A DNA stretch of 64,000 nt. It comes from Cypionkella psychrotolerans. Lineage in GTDB: Bacteria; Pseudomonadota; Alphaproteobacteria; Rhodobacterales; Rhodobacteraceae. Both the position numbers and the translations under genes were made by a program. Shown here piece by piece: positions 33,865 to 42,867 of this stretch (position 1 is its first letter; each line of letters starts with the position of its first letter). Location of the stretch: positions 1-64,000 of the forward strand of contig NZ_LGIC01000007.1 of the NCBI RefSeq assembly GCF_001294535.1. The letters are read 5' to 3'. The notes under the pieces were generated by a model. The model had not been told where the DNA came from. It saw only the letters and a program-made list of their open reading frames with translations, and did not search any database.

Positions 33865-35115
33865 ATGACGACGATCGGTGCAAATCTGCGAATCAATTCC
33901 GCCCGTCTTTGGGACAGCCTTGATCAGATGGCACAAATCGGCCCCGGCATCGCGGGCGGCAACAACCGCCAAACCCTGACCGACGCCGATAGCGCGGGCC
34001 GTCATTTGTTCGCCGATTGGTGTAAGGCCGCCGGCATGGCGATGGGAGTCGACACCATGGGTAACATGTTCGCCACCCGCGCAGGCACCGACCCGGATGC
34101 GCTGCCGGTCTACATGGGTTCGCATCTGGATACCCAACCCACCGGAGGCCGCTACGACGGCGTTCTGGGTGTTCTGGGTGCGTTGGAGGTGGTGCGCTCT
34201 CTGAACGATATGAACATACAGACCAAGCACCCGATCGTGGTGACGAACTGGACGAATGAGGAAGGCGCGCGGTTCGCCCCGGCCATGCTGGCTTCTGGCG
34301 TCTTCGCAGGCCTGCATACCCAAGATTACGCCTACAACCGCACCGATATGGACGGCCTGCGCTTTGGCGACGAGTTGGCCCGCATCGGCTGGGTCGGCGA
34401 CGAAGTGGTAGGCGCGCGCAAAATGCACGCCATGTTAGAGTTGCACATCGAGCAGGGGCCGATTCTGGAGGCTGAGGGCAAAGAAATCGGCGTCGTCACC
34501 CATGGCCAAGGCCTGTGGTGGCTGGAAATCACTCTGACCGGGCGCGATGCCCATACCGGTTCTACGCCGATGGCAATGCGGGTGAACGCAGGCCTCGGTA
34601 TGGCCCGGATCACCGAGCGCGTGCATCAGATCGCCATGGGTCACCAGCCGGGCGCTGTGGGCGCGGTGGGGCAGGTCAAGGTGTTCCCGAACTCCCGCAA
34701 CGTGATCCCCGGTAAAGTCATCTTCACCGTCGATATCCGCTCCCCCGATCAAACCAAGCTGGATTTGATGCGCGGCGAAGTCGAACGCGCCGCCCACGCT
34801 GTCGCCGCCGAGTTGGGCCTTGGCTGCTCCATCGAACCCGTCGGCCATTTCGACCCCGTAACCTTCGATGCAAACCTCGTGAACATCGTCCGCCAAAGTG
34901 CTGAAAAGCTAGGCTATTCCCATATGGACATCATCTCGGGCGCAGGCCACGACGCCTGCTGGATCAACCGCGTCGCCCCCACCGTCATGGTGATGTGCCC
35001 CTGTGAGGGGGGATTGTCGCACAACGAGGCCGAGAAGATTTCCCCGGAATGGGCAGCCGCAGGCACCGATGTTCTACTGCACGCCGTGCTGGAAGTGGCG
35101 GGGGTGGTGGGGTGA
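33865..35115 (+). CDS. N-carbamoyl-beta-alanine amidohydrolase (M20 hydantoinase/carbamoylase family)
   Basis: A 416-residue binuclear-metal amidohydrolase. Metal ligands lie in SHLDTQPTGGRYDGVLGVLG, NWTNEEGARFAPAM and LELHIEQGPILE. Dimer-domain residues include GRDAHTGSTPMAMR. In the reductive pyrimidine pathway this enzyme hydrolyses N-carbamoyl-beta-alanine to beta-alanine, CO2 and ammonia (PydC role). The assignment over allantoate or amino-acid carbamoylases rests on the dihydropyrimidinase gene downstream. ATG 33865 has AGGGAG upstream with rather long spacing. Confidence 0.9.
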   Translation: MTTIGANLRINSARLWDSLDQMAQIGPGIAGGNNRQTLTDADSAGRHLFADWCKAAGMAMGVDTMGNMFATRAGTDPDALPVYMGSHLDTQPTGGRYDGVLGVLGALEVVRSLNDMNIQTKHPIVVTNWTNEEGARFAPAMLASGVFAGLHTQDYAYNRTDMDGLRFGDELARIGWVGDEVVGARKMHAMLELHIEQGPILEAEGKEIGVVTHGQGLWWLEITLTGRDAHTGSTPMAMRVNAGLGMARITERVHQIAMGHQPGAVGAVGQVKVFPNSRNVIPGKVIFTVDIRSPDQTKLDLMRGEVERAAHAVAAELGLGCSIEPVGHFDPVTFDANLVNIVRQSAEKLGYSHMDIISGAGHDACWINRVAPTVMVMCPCEGGLSHNEAEKISPEWAAAGTDVLLHAVLEVAGVVG

Positions 35116-35591
35116 GGTTGGCTGCGCTGATCATGTCATTTTTCGCAGCCGCCCAGCCAGCAAGCGCGGACGCGTGGAAGAACATGTATCTTGCCGACAC
35201 AGGCGGCAGCCACCTCATAGGGGTTGAACCTTCAGAAAGCCAGCAAACGGATGCTTATGTTGATCAATCGGGCGGCGATGCTTTTCTTGGCACTGGCGGC
35301 GGCTTAATGCTTGGCATGAGTTGCGACCGGATACGTCTAGCCAACGGTGATCCTTTCTTGGGGAGTGAGATTGCTTTTGTTGCCACGTTTGACGGCGGCG
35401 AACCTGTCGCGTTGGGACAATTCGGATATGCTGGAGGTGCTTACTTGGCACCGTATAATATTGAGTTGGTAGAGAAATTTCGAAACCATGCTTCGCTAAC
35501 TATCTCAGCGCCTAGCAAGAATTTGTCTTTCGAGTTCAGTCTGCAAGGCTTCGTGGAGGCCTTCGACCAAATTGAATGCTTCAAAAGGTAG
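35112..35591 (+). CDS. Small exported hypothetical protein
   Basis: A 159-residue protein with no family I recognise. Translation probably starts at GTG 35112, overlapping the amidohydrolase stop (GTGA). This gives a signal peptide (RLAALIMSFFAAAQPASA-DA). The mature part has beta-rich character (IAFVATFDGGEPVALGQFGY, LTISAPSKNLSFEFSLQGF) and two cysteines (MSCDR, IECFK) that could pair. Base composition is more AT-rich than its neighbours, suggesting recent insertion into the operon. It sits between the two pyrimidine enzymes but has no obvious catalytic motif. Confidence 0.7.
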   Translation: MRLAALIMSFFAAAQPASADAWKNMYLADTGGSHLIGVEPSESQQTDAYVDQSGGDAFLGTGGGLMLGMSCDRIRLANGDPFLGSEIAFVATFDGGEPVALGQFGYAGGAYLAPYNIELVEKFRNHASLTISAPSKNLSFEFSLQGFVEAFDQIECFKR

Positions 35592-35595
35592 CACC

Positions 35596-37047
35596 ATGAC
35601 CACAGTCATCAAAAACGGCACCATCGTCACCGCTGATCTGACCTACAAAGCCGATGTCCTTATCGACCAAGGCAAGATCATCGAGATTGGCCCGAACCTG
35701 ACAGGCGACCGCACCCTCGACGCCACGGGGTGCTATGTGATGCCCGGCGGGATTGATCCGCATACGCATCTGGAGATGCCGTTTATGGGCACCTATTCGG
35801 CGGATGATTTCGAATCCGGCACGCGGGCAGCGCTCGCGGGCGGCACCACGATGGTGGTGGATTTCGTCCTACCGGGGCAGGGGCAGGGGCTGATGGATGC
35901 AGCCCAGATGTGGCACAACAAATCCACCCGCGCGAATTGCGACTATTCCTACCATATGGCGATCACCTGGTGGGGCCAGAAGGTTTGGGAGGATATGGAG
36001 CTATCCGTCAAGGCAGGCATGACCTCCTTCAAGCATTTCATGGCCTACAAGGGCGCGTTGATGGTCAACGATGATGAAATGTATCAATCTTTCAAACGGG
36101 TTGGCGATCTGGGTGGCCTTGCGATGGTCCATGCCGAGAACGGCGATGTGGTGGCCGAACTGACCGCCAAACTGCTGGCCGAGGGTAACACTGGCCCCGA
36201 AGCCCACGCCTATTCCCGCCCGCCGCAGGTGGAAGGTGAGGCCACCAACCGCGCCATCATGATCGCCGATATGGCCGGGGTGCCGCTGTATGTCGTACAT
36301 ACGTCCTGCGAGGACAGCCACGAAGCCATCCGCCGCGCCCGGATGCAGGGCAAACGGGTCTGGGGCGAGCCGCTGATCCAGCACCTGACGCTGGACGAGT
36401 CCGAATACTTCAACCCCGACTGGGACCACGCCGCCCGCCGCGTGATGAGCCCCCCCTTCCGCAACAAATCGCATCAAGACAGCCTATGGGCCGGTCTGCA
36501 ATCGGGGTCTTTGAGCGTTGTGGCCACCGACCATTGCGCCTTTACCACCGAACAGAAGCGCTATGGTGTCGGCAATTTCTCCAAAATCCCGAATGGAACC
36601 GGCGGGCTAGAGGATCGGATGCCGATGCTGTGGACCTATGGTGTTGCCACGGGCCGCCTCACGCCGAATGAATTCGTCGCCGTCACCTCCACCAACATCG
36701 CCAAAATCCTGAACTGCTACCCGCAAAAAGGCGCGGTTCTGGTCGGCGCCGATGCCGATCTGGTGGTGTGGGACCCTGAAAAGTCGAAAACCATAGCCGC
36801 CAGCACCCAGCAATCCGCGATTGATTACAACGTGTTCGAGGGCAAAGCTGTCAAGGGCCTGCCCCGCTACACCCTGTCGCGCGGCGTGGTCTCGGTCGAG
36901 GACGGCGAGATCAAAACCCGCGAAGGCCATGGCCAATTCATCGCCCGCGACCCCCGCCCCGCCGTGAACCGCGCGCTGAGTGCATGGAAAGACCTGACCT
37001 CCCCGCGCCCGGTGGCCCGGTCGGGCGTGCCTGTGACGGGGGTGTGA
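35596..37047 (+). CDS. hydA: Dihydropyrimidinase (D-hydantoinase)
   Basis: A 483-residue cyclic amidohydrolase. The metal-binding motif is GGIDPHTHLEMPF. The carboxylated lysine is in SFKHFMAYKGALM. Further metal and substrate residues are in YVVHTSCEDSHEAI and VVATDHCAFTTEQK. It opens dihydrouracil/dihydrothymine to the N-carbamoyl amino acid, step two of the reductive pathway, between PreTA and the amidohydrolase. ATG 35596 is preferred to one at 35572 because it starts the family N-terminus TTVIKNGTIV. Confidence 0.96.
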   Translation: MTTVIKNGTIVTADLTYKADVLIDQGKIIEIGPNLTGDRTLDATGCYVMPGGIDPHTHLEMPFMGTYSADDFESGTRAALAGGTTMVVDFVLPGQGQGLMDAAQMWHNKSTRANCDYSYHMAITWWGQKVWEDMELSVKAGMTSFKHFMAYKGALMVNDDEMYQSFKRVGDLGGLAMVHAENGDVVAELTAKLLAEGNTGPEAHAYSRPPQVEGEATNRAIMIADMAGVPLYVVHTSCEDSHEAIRRARMQGKRVWGEPLIQHLTLDESEYFNPDWDHAARRVMSPPFRNKSHQDSLWAGLQSGSLSVVATDHCAFTTEQKRYGVGNFSKIPNGTGGLEDRMPMLWTYGVATGRLTPNEFVAVTSTNIAKILNCYPQKGAVLVGADADLVVWDPEKSKTIAASTQQSAIDYNVFEGKAVKGLPRYTLSRGVVSVEDGEIKTREGHGQFIARDPRPAVNRALSAWKDLTSPRPVARSGVPVTGV

Positions 37048-37520
37048 TGAAGGATTCCGAATTCTCCCACATGCCATATCGAAACGTTGTGCTGGTTGGG
37101 GTTGGCACAGTTTTTGGCACTTTGGGGGTTATTTTGCTGGCGATGCTGGGAGAGGCCGTTGTTTGGCCGGTTGACCCGGACACGACACTGGATGATCTGC
37201 TGCGCGGGTTATTGCTCTACGCAATAGTCGGGGGGATGATTGCATCGGGCATTTGCGTGGTGCTGGTTGCACCGATGTTGCTGCTGTGGGATCCTGTTTT
37301 TATTCTATTTCGTCGAAGGGGTTACGCGCTTCCTCAGGCGGCGATGGCATCAGCAGGTGTGCTTTCATTTTTGGCAACACTTGGCATTTTAGTGTCATTT
37401 GAATGGATGGAAAGGCCGCTGCCGCTCGTCGGCTGGCCATTCGTCTCTGTGCCTGTGATAATCGCAGTCTTCCTTGCCAGATATTTTTCCTTTGTCCGAA
37501 GCGGAGCCGTTTGGGAATGA
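37047..37520 (+). CDS. Small membrane protein of unknown function
   Basis: A 157-residue membrane protein with about four hydrophobic helices (VVLVGVGTVFGTLGVILLAM, LLLYAIVGGMIASGICVVLV, a third near SAGVLSFLATLGILV and a fourth near FVSVPVIIAVFLARY). I do not recognise a family. Its ATG overlaps the dihydropyrimidinase stop (TGATG), and its own stop overlaps the ABC ATPase start (ATGA), so it belongs to the operon. A role with the importer is possible but unproven. Base use is more AT-rich than the flanking genes. Confidence 0.72.
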   Translation: MKDSEFSHMPYRNVVLVGVGTVFGTLGVILLAMLGEAVVWPVDPDTTLDDLLRGLLLYAIVGGMIASGICVVLVAPMLLLWDPVFILFRRRGYALPQAAMASAGVLSFLATLGILVSFEWMERPLPLVGWPFVSVPVIIAVFLARYFSFVRSGAVWE

Positions 37521-38311
37521 AAGACACGCTAAACCCCTCTGCCGTCATCGAAGCCAAAAACCTGCAACTGGTGTTCACCACCAATGACGGCCCGGTGCAG
37601 GCGCTGAAGGATGTGAACCTGACCATCAACAAGGGTGATTTCGTCTCGTTCATTGGGCCAAGTGGTTGTGGTAAAACCACATTCCTGCGTGCGATTGCGG
37701 CTTTGGAAAAGCCGACGGGCGGCAGCTTAACCGTCAACGGTCTCAGCCCTGACGAGGCCCGCCGCAAGCGCGCCTATGGCTATGTATTTCAGGCGGCAGG
37801 GCTTTATCCTTGGCGCACGATCGCGGGGAATATCCGGCTTCCGCTTGAAATCATGGGGTTTTCCAAGGCGGAGCAGAACCAGCGGGTTGAGCAAGTGCTG
37901 GAATTGGTGGAGCTTTCCGGCTTCGGCAAGAAATTCCCGTGGCAGCTTTCCGGCGGTATGCAGCAGCGCGCCAGCATCGCCCGCGCGCTCGCCTTTGATG
38001 CCGATATCCTGCTGATGGACGAACCCTTCGGCGCGCTGGATGAGATTGTGCGGGATCGCCTGAATGAGGAGGTTCTCAAACTCTGGGCGCGCACCGGCAA
38101 AACCATTGGTTTTGTGACCCATTCCATCCCCGAGGCGGTGTATCTTTCGACCAAGATCGTGGTGATGTCGCCCCGTCCGGGGCGGATTACCGATGTGATC
38201 GACAGCCCTTTGCCGAAGGAACGCCCCTTGGATATTCGCGACTCCAAGGAGTTCATCGAGATTTCGCATCGGGTGCGTGAGGGACTTCGGGCGGGGCATT
38301 CCGATGAATAA
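37517..38311 (+). CDS. ABC transporter ATP-binding protein (NitT/TauT type)
   Basis: A 264-residue ATPase. Walker A is GPSGCGKTTFLRAIAAL, the signature motif is LSGGMQQRASIARAL and Walker B is ILLMDEPFGALDE, followed by the switch histidine in FVTHSIPEAVYL. It belongs to the nitrate/taurine/pyrimidine-type importers. With two permeases and the periplasmic protein downstream it makes one importer. Its operon with dihydropyrimidinase predicts pyrimidines or dihydropyrimidines as substrate. Confidence 0.93.
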   Translation: MKDTLNPSAVIEAKNLQLVFTTNDGPVQALKDVNLTINKGDFVSFIGPSGCGKTTFLRAIAALEKPTGGSLTVNGLSPDEARRKRAYGYVFQAAGLYPWRTIAGNIRLPLEIMGFSKAEQNQRVEQVLELVELSGFGKKFPWQLSGGMQQRASIARALAFDADILLMDEPFGALDEIVRDRLNEEVLKLWARTGKTIGFVTHSIPEAVYLSTKIVVMSPRPGRITDVIDSPLPKERPLDIRDSKEFIEISHRVREGLRAGHSDE

Positions 38312-38371
38312 ACGCTCAATGCAACCCGCGCTTACCCCGCGCTTCATCACTGCATGCGCAAGGGGTACGCG

Positions 38372-38704
38372 ATGAATCTTGTCACCCTCGCGTGGCTCGC
38401 CGCCTCAACCGCCGTGTTTGTTGCAGCCAATGGCGTGCTGAAAACCTATGCGCAGCAGGGCGGCATTTGGGTGCTGGCGGGCGCACTGGCACTGTTCTGC
38501 CTTGGCAACACGCTGATGGTGCAGGTGATGCGCGGCAATGGCCTTGGCGTGGCGATTGCGCTGTCGGTGGTGTTCCAACTGGTGGCGATCACCGCGATGG
38601 CGGTGGTGGTGTTTGGCGAAAGGCCAAGCCCGCTGCAACTGGCGGGCATGGCCTTGGGCGTGGTCGCGGTGCTGATGATTGCATGGCCGGGGGGGCAGGC
38701 ATGA
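38372..38704 (+). CDS. SMR/EamA-like small membrane transporter
   Basis: A 110-residue four-helix protein resembling the small multidrug resistance / EamA half-transporter fold (LAWLAASTAVFVAANGVLKT, YAQQGGIWVLAGALALFCLG, GVAIALSVVFQLVAITAMAV, ERPSPLQLAGMALGVVAVLM). The E of ERPSPLQ precedes helix 4 as in SMR proteins, but the helix-1 glutamate of classical SMR pumps is not seen. AAGGGG lies before the ATG. It is inserted between the ABC ATPase and first permease and its stop overlaps that permease's ATG. Its substrate is unknown. Confidence 0.78.
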   Translation: MNLVTLAWLAASTAVFVAANGVLKTYAQQGGIWVLAGALALFCLGNTLMVQVMRGNGLGVAIALSVVFQLVAITAMAVVVFGERPSPLQLAGMALGVVAVLMIAWPGGQA

Positions 38705-39561
38705 AGCGGGTGGCACCCATCCTGACCGTTCTGTTGATCATCATAGCCGTCTGGTATGCGGCGGCCATCTGGATGAACGCGACTTGGGCCTATGATCAGG
38801 CGGCGCGGGCGGAGGCTGCGGCACCTACTTGGGCAGAACTGCCGGGGCTGACGTTGAACCAAGATCGCCCGGTGTTGCCAAGCCCGCATCAGGTGATCGC
38901 TGAGTTGGCGCGCTCGACGTTTGGGTTGCCGCCGAGCTCAAAAAGATCGCTGGTCTATCATGCTTGGGTGACGATCTCGGGCACGCTTATGGGCTTTGCG
39001 ATGGGCACGACGTTGGGGGTCTTGCTGGCGGTCGGGATTGTCTATTCGCGGTCGATGGAGATGAGCGTTTTGCCTTGGGCGATTGCGAGCCAAATGGTGC
39101 CGATCATCGCCCTCGCGCCGATGCTGGCGGTGGTGATGCATGCGGTGGGGGCGACGCCTTTGATGACCAAAGCGGTGATCTCGGCTTATCTCAGTTTCTT
39201 CCCGGTGGTGGTAGGGATGGTGAAAGGCTTGCGCAGCCCGGAGGTGATGCAGTTGGATTTGTTGCAAACCTATGCGGCCCCCGGTGGGGCGGTGTTCTGG
39301 AAGCTGCGGTTGCCATCATCGATGCCGTATTTCTTCGCAAGCGTGAAGGTGGGGATCGCGGCGAGCCTCGTGGGCGCGATTGTGGCCGAGTTGAACCAGC
39401 AGGCGGGCCTTGGCGCACGGCTGTTGCAGGGGTCGTATTACGGGCAGACCACGCAGATTTGGGCGGCTTTGTTTCTGTCGGCGATCCTTGCTGCGGTGTT
39501 GGTGATGCTGGCGGGGCGGATTGAGGGGCGGGTGCTTAAGCGGATGGGGATGGCGCGATGA
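38701..39561 (+). CDS. ABC transporter permease
   Basis: A 286-residue inner-membrane permease of the BPD_transp_1 type. An N-terminal helix (APILTVLLIIIAVWYAAAIW) is followed by a periplasmic segment, then five or six helices. The EAA-type loop that contacts the ATPase is DLLQTYAAPGGAVFWKLRLP. ATG 38701 overlaps the preceding stop. It should form a heterodimer with the next permease. Confidence 0.92.
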   Translation: MKRVAPILTVLLIIIAVWYAAAIWMNATWAYDQAARAEAAAPTWAELPGLTLNQDRPVLPSPHQVIAELARSTFGLPPSSKRSLVYHAWVTISGTLMGFAMGTTLGVLLAVGIVYSRSMEMSVLPWAIASQMVPIIALAPMLAVVMHAVGATPLMTKAVISAYLSFFPVVVGMVKGLRSPEVMQLDLLQTYAAPGGAVFWKLRLPSSMPYFFASVKVGIAASLVGAIVAELNQQAGLGARLLQGSYYGQTTQIWAALFLSAILAAVLVMLAGRIEGRVLKRMGMAR

Positions 39562-40406
39562 TGGTGCTGGACCCGCGGTTGTGGTGCTTGCTGGCGTTTT
39601 GGGCCGGGACTTGGTTGCTCAATTCGGAACTGTCGAAGGGCCGTACGGCTTGGGTGCGCTATGCGGTGCCGCTGGTGTTCGGGCTGACGGTGCTGGTGCT
39701 GTGGCAGGCGGGGGTGACGGCGTATGGCGTCAACAAGATCATCCTGCCGCCGCCGAGTGATGTGGCCGCACGCATGGCACGCAGTGTGCCGACCCTCTGG
39801 GCCGATCTGGTGCAGACCTTCTTCAAGGGTGCGTTGAGCGGCTATGCGATTGGCTGCACAGCGGCGATCCTGACGGCGATTGCGATTGACCGCTCGCCGT
39901 TCCTGCAAGCGGGGTTACTGCCGGTGGGCAATTTCGTCGCCGCTTTGCCGATTGTGGGGATCGCCCCGATTCTGGTGATGTGGTTTGGCTTTGACTGGCA
40001 GTCGAAGGCCGCCGTGGTTGTCGTGATGGTGTTCTTCCCGGTGCTGGTCAACACCATTGCCGGGTTGGCGGCGTCCGAGGTGATGCAGCGTGATCTGATG
40101 GCGACCTATTCGGCGAGTTACTGGCAGACGCTGTTCAAGCTGCGGCTGCCCGCGGCGATGCCGTTCATCTTCAACGGGCTGAAAATCGCGACAACTTTGG
40201 CGCTGATCGGCGCGATTGTTGCTGAATTTTTCGGCAGCCCTATCGTGGGCATGGGATTTCGCATCGTGGCTGAGGTTGGGCGCTCTAATCCCGACATGGT
40301 TTGGGCCGAGATTGCGGTGGCGGCATTGGCGGGATCGGCGTTCTATGGGCTGGTCGCGCTGATCGAGAAGCGGGTGACGTTCTGGCATCCGTCACAAAGA
40401 AACTGA
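39558..40406 (+). CDS. ABC transporter permease
   Basis: A 282-residue permease, second half of the importer channel. The EAA loop reads DLMATYSASYWQTLFKLRLP, followed by AAMPFIFNGLKIATTLALIG. About six helices are present. Its ATG overlaps the stop of the first permease by 4 bases and the periplasmic binding protein gene follows after 45 bases. Confidence 0.93.
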   Translation: MMVLDPRLWCLLAFWAGTWLLNSELSKGRTAWVRYAVPLVFGLTVLVLWQAGVTAYGVNKIILPPPSDVAARMARSVPTLWADLVQTFFKGALSGYAIGCTAAILTAIAIDRSPFLQAGLLPVGNFVAALPIVGIAPILVMWFGFDWQSKAAVVVVMVFFPVLVNTIAGLAASEVMQRDLMATYSASYWQTLFKLRLPAAMPFIFNGLKIATTLALIGAIVAEFFGSPIVGMGFRIVAEVGRSNPDMVWAEIAVAALAGSAFYGLVALIEKRVTFWHPSQRN

Positions 40407-40451
40407 GGCACGAAACTGGCCCAAAACCGGGCTTCAACTTGGAGGTTGAGA

Positions 40452-41447
40452 ATGAAAAAGTTACTCACAGCGGCGCTGTTCACCGCACTGGCGGCGGGCG
40501 GTCTGACTTCGGCGGCACAGGCAGCCGATGACGTGACGCTGCAGTTGAAATGGGTCACCCAAGCCCAGTTCGCCGGCTATTATGTGGCGGCGGCGAAAGG
40601 TTATTACACCGAAGAAGGCCTGAACGTCACCATTCTGCCCGGTGGCCCGGATGTGGCCCCAACGCAAGTCATCGCAGGCGGTGGTGCGGATGTAGTGGTC
40701 GACTGGATGCCCTCGGCACTGGCTGCCCGCGAAAAGGGGCTGGCACTGGTCAACATCGCGCAGCCATTCAAATCTTCGGGCATGATGCTGACCTGTCTCA
40801 AAGAGTCCGGCGTCGCAACCCCGGCTGACTTCGCCGACAAGACCCTGGGCGTCTGGTTTGGCGGCAACGAATATCCGTTCCTGAACTGGATGAACAAACT
40901 TGGCCTGAAGACCGATGGCTCGGCGGGTGGCGTCACCGTGCTGAAGCAGGGCTTCAACGTCGATCCGTTGCTGCAAAAGCAGGCGGCTTGCATCTCGACG
41001 ATGACTTATAACGAATATTGGCAGGTGATCGACGCCGGCGTGAAGCCGGAAGATCTGGTGACCTTCAAATATGAAGATGAAGGCGTCGCCACGCTGGAAG
41101 ACGGGCTTTACGTCATGGAAGACAAGCTGGCCGACCCGGCCTTTGAAGACAAAATGGTGCGCTTCGTGCGCGCCTCGATGAAAGGCTGGAAATACGCCGA
41201 AGGCAACACCGATGAGGCCGCACAGATCGTATTGGACAATGACGCAACGGGTGCGCAAACCATCGAGCATCAAAAACGCATGATGGCTGAGATTGCCAAG
41301 CTGACCGCAGGCTCGAACGGTGCGTTGGATGAGGCGGACTACAAGCGCACCGTGGCCGCGCTGATGTCGGGTGGTTCGGACCCGGTGATCACCAAAGAGC
41401 CGGTTGGCGCTTGGACCCACGCTGTGACCGATAAAGCCCTGCAATAA
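40452..41447 (+). CDS. ABC transporter substrate-binding protein (NMT1/THI5-like)
   Basis: A 331-residue periplasmic binding protein. The signal peptide is residues 1-26 (MKKLLTAALFTALAAGG, ending QAA-DD). The NMT1/THI5-like core includes QLKWVTQAQFAGYYVAAAKG, YYTEEGLNVTILPGGPDVAP and VVVDWMPSALAAREKG. Members of this family bind pyrimidine-like ligands, such as the thiamine pyrimidine precursor. Together with dihydropyrimidinase in the operon this supports a pyrimidine importer. GGAGGTTGAG precedes the ATG. A terminator follows. Confidence 0.92.
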   Translation: MKKLLTAALFTALAAGGLTSAAQAADDVTLQLKWVTQAQFAGYYVAAAKGYYTEEGLNVTILPGGPDVAPTQVIAGGGADVVVDWMPSALAAREKGLALVNIAQPFKSSGMMLTCLKESGVATPADFADKTLGVWFGGNEYPFLNWMNKLGLKTDGSAGGVTVLKQGFNVDPLLQKQAACISTMTYNEYWQVIDAGVKPEDLVTFKYEDEGVATLEDGLYVMEDKLADPAFEDKMVRFVRASMKGWKYAEGNTDEAAQIVLDNDATGAQTIEHQKRMMAEIAKLTAGSNGALDEADYKRTVAALMSGGSDPVITKEPVGAWTHAVTDKALQ

Positions 41448-41467
41448 GCGCAAGGCTTAGCGATGAA

Positions 41468-41502
41468 GCGGGCGCGGGGGCAACCTCGCGCCCGCTTTGT
41501 TT
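41468..41502 (+). terminator. Rho-independent terminator of the pyrimidine operon
   Basis: GCGGGCGCG (41468-41476) and CGCGCCCGC (41487-41495) form a perfect 9-bp stem followed by TTTGTTT, 20 bases after the binding-protein stop. Confidence 0.9.
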
Positions 41503-41601
41503 GCGCAAGACGATTTATCAAAGACATTAATCGGGGCCATCCTGCGCATTGTAAAGTTTTCAATTTCTTGTAAATTTCATGGAAGAAGCGGGAGTTATGC
41601 C

Positions 41602-42837
41602 ATGCCAATCTCTGCCCTGACCGGAACCCGTCTGCGCGAGCGGCGTGTGGCTTTGGGCCTGCGGCAGGCCGATCTGGCCGAAACCGTCGGCATTTCAGCA
41701 TCCTATCTCAACCTGATCGAACACAACCGCCGCCGCATTGCCGAGCCCTTGTTGGCGCGGCTGGCAGAAGCTTTGGGTCAGCCGCCGCAAAGCTTTCACG
41801 AAGGCGTAGGCGGCACCGTGCTGGACGATCTGCGCGCGGCGGCGGCGCGGCTGCCGGCGGCGGAAATTGATCGCAGCGAGGATTTCGCGGGCAGGTTTCC
41901 CGGCTGGGCCGCGACGGTGATCGGTCTGCATCAGCGCGTGGCCGGGCTGGAGCGGGCGTTAGAGGCAATGAACGACCGGATGAGCCACGATCCGCATCTG
42001 TCAGCCAGCTTGCATGAGGTCCTTTCGGCGGTGGCCTCGGTGCGCTCCACTGCCGCGATTCTCGCCGATACCGAGGATATTGAGCCTGAATGGCAGGCGC
42101 GGTTCCTGGGCAACCTGCGAGATGACAGCAAGCGGCTGGCCTTGGGGGCAGAGGCTTTGGTGCGCTATCTCGATACGGCAGGGCAAGACCAGGAGCAGGG
42201 GCTGGCCTCGCCGCAAGAGGAGTTAGAGGCGTGGTTGGCCGCCAATGACTGGCAGGCGGCGGATGCGCGCGGGCTGGCCTCGGGGGCTGCGCGGCAGATG
42301 GCTGACGCATGGTTGGCGCAAGCCGCGCGCGATCTGGCGGCCTATCCGGCCGCGGGATTTGCGCAGGCTTTGACAGAATTGGGGCCTGATCCGGCGGCGC
42401 TGGCGGCGCGCTTCGGCGGCGATGTGCTGGCGGCATTCCGACGGATTGCCTTACAGCCGGGAATGCAGGCGGGATTGGTGGTCTGTGATGCCTCGGGGAC
42501 TCTCATATTCCGCAAGCCGATCTCGGGCTTTGCTTTGCCGCGTTTTGGCGCGGCTTGCCCGCTTTGGCCGTTGTTCGCGGCGCTGTCGCGACCGATGACA
42601 CCGATTGAAATGGTGATCGAAACCGCCGGGCCGCAGCCCCTGCGCTTTCGGGTGCGGGCGTTTTGTCAGCCGCGCTTTCCGCAGGGGTTTCGCGGACCGG
42701 AACTGCGCGAGGCGGCGATGCTGATCTTGCCAGAGTTGGCGCGCGGAGGCGAGGCCTTGGCGATTGGCTCGACCTGCCGGATTTGCCAGCGCACGGCCTG
42801 CCCTGCGCGGCGGGAGCCTTCGATTTTGTCGGCGTAA
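41602..42837 (+). CDS. XRE-family regulator of the ScfR / short-chain-fatty-acyl type
   Basis: A 411-residue regulator. The N-terminal helix-turn-helix (about residues 8-65) reads LRERRVALGLRQADLAETVG, ISASYLNLIEHNRRRI. A long ligand-type region follows. The C-terminus has the cysteine cluster CRICQRTACPAR that is typical of the XRE proteins with a DUF2083-type tail, regulators linked to acyl-CoA metabolism. It precedes the receiver/symporter-kinase genes by 145 bases with an intervening palindrome, so it is probably transcribed separately. Confidence 0.85.
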   Translation: MPISALTGTRLRERRVALGLRQADLAETVGISASYLNLIEHNRRRIAEPLLARLAEALGQPPQSFHEGVGGTVLDDLRAAAARLPAAEIDRSEDFAGRFPGWAATVIGLHQRVAGLERALEAMNDRMSHDPHLSASLHEVLSAVASVRSTAAILADTEDIEPEWQARFLGNLRDDSKRLALGAEALVRYLDTAGQDQEQGLASPQEELEAWLAANDWQAADARGLASGAARQMADAWLAQAARDLAAYPAAGFAQALTELGPDPAALAARFGGDVLAAFRRIALQPGMQAGLVVCDASGTLIFRKPISGFALPRFGAACPLWPLFAALSRPMTPIEMVIETAGPQPLRFRVRAFCQPRFPQGFRGPELREAAMLILPELARGGEALAIGSTCRICQRTACPARREPSILSA

Positions 42838-42867
42838 GGTTTGGCGGTGGAGTGGAGCCTCCGGCTA

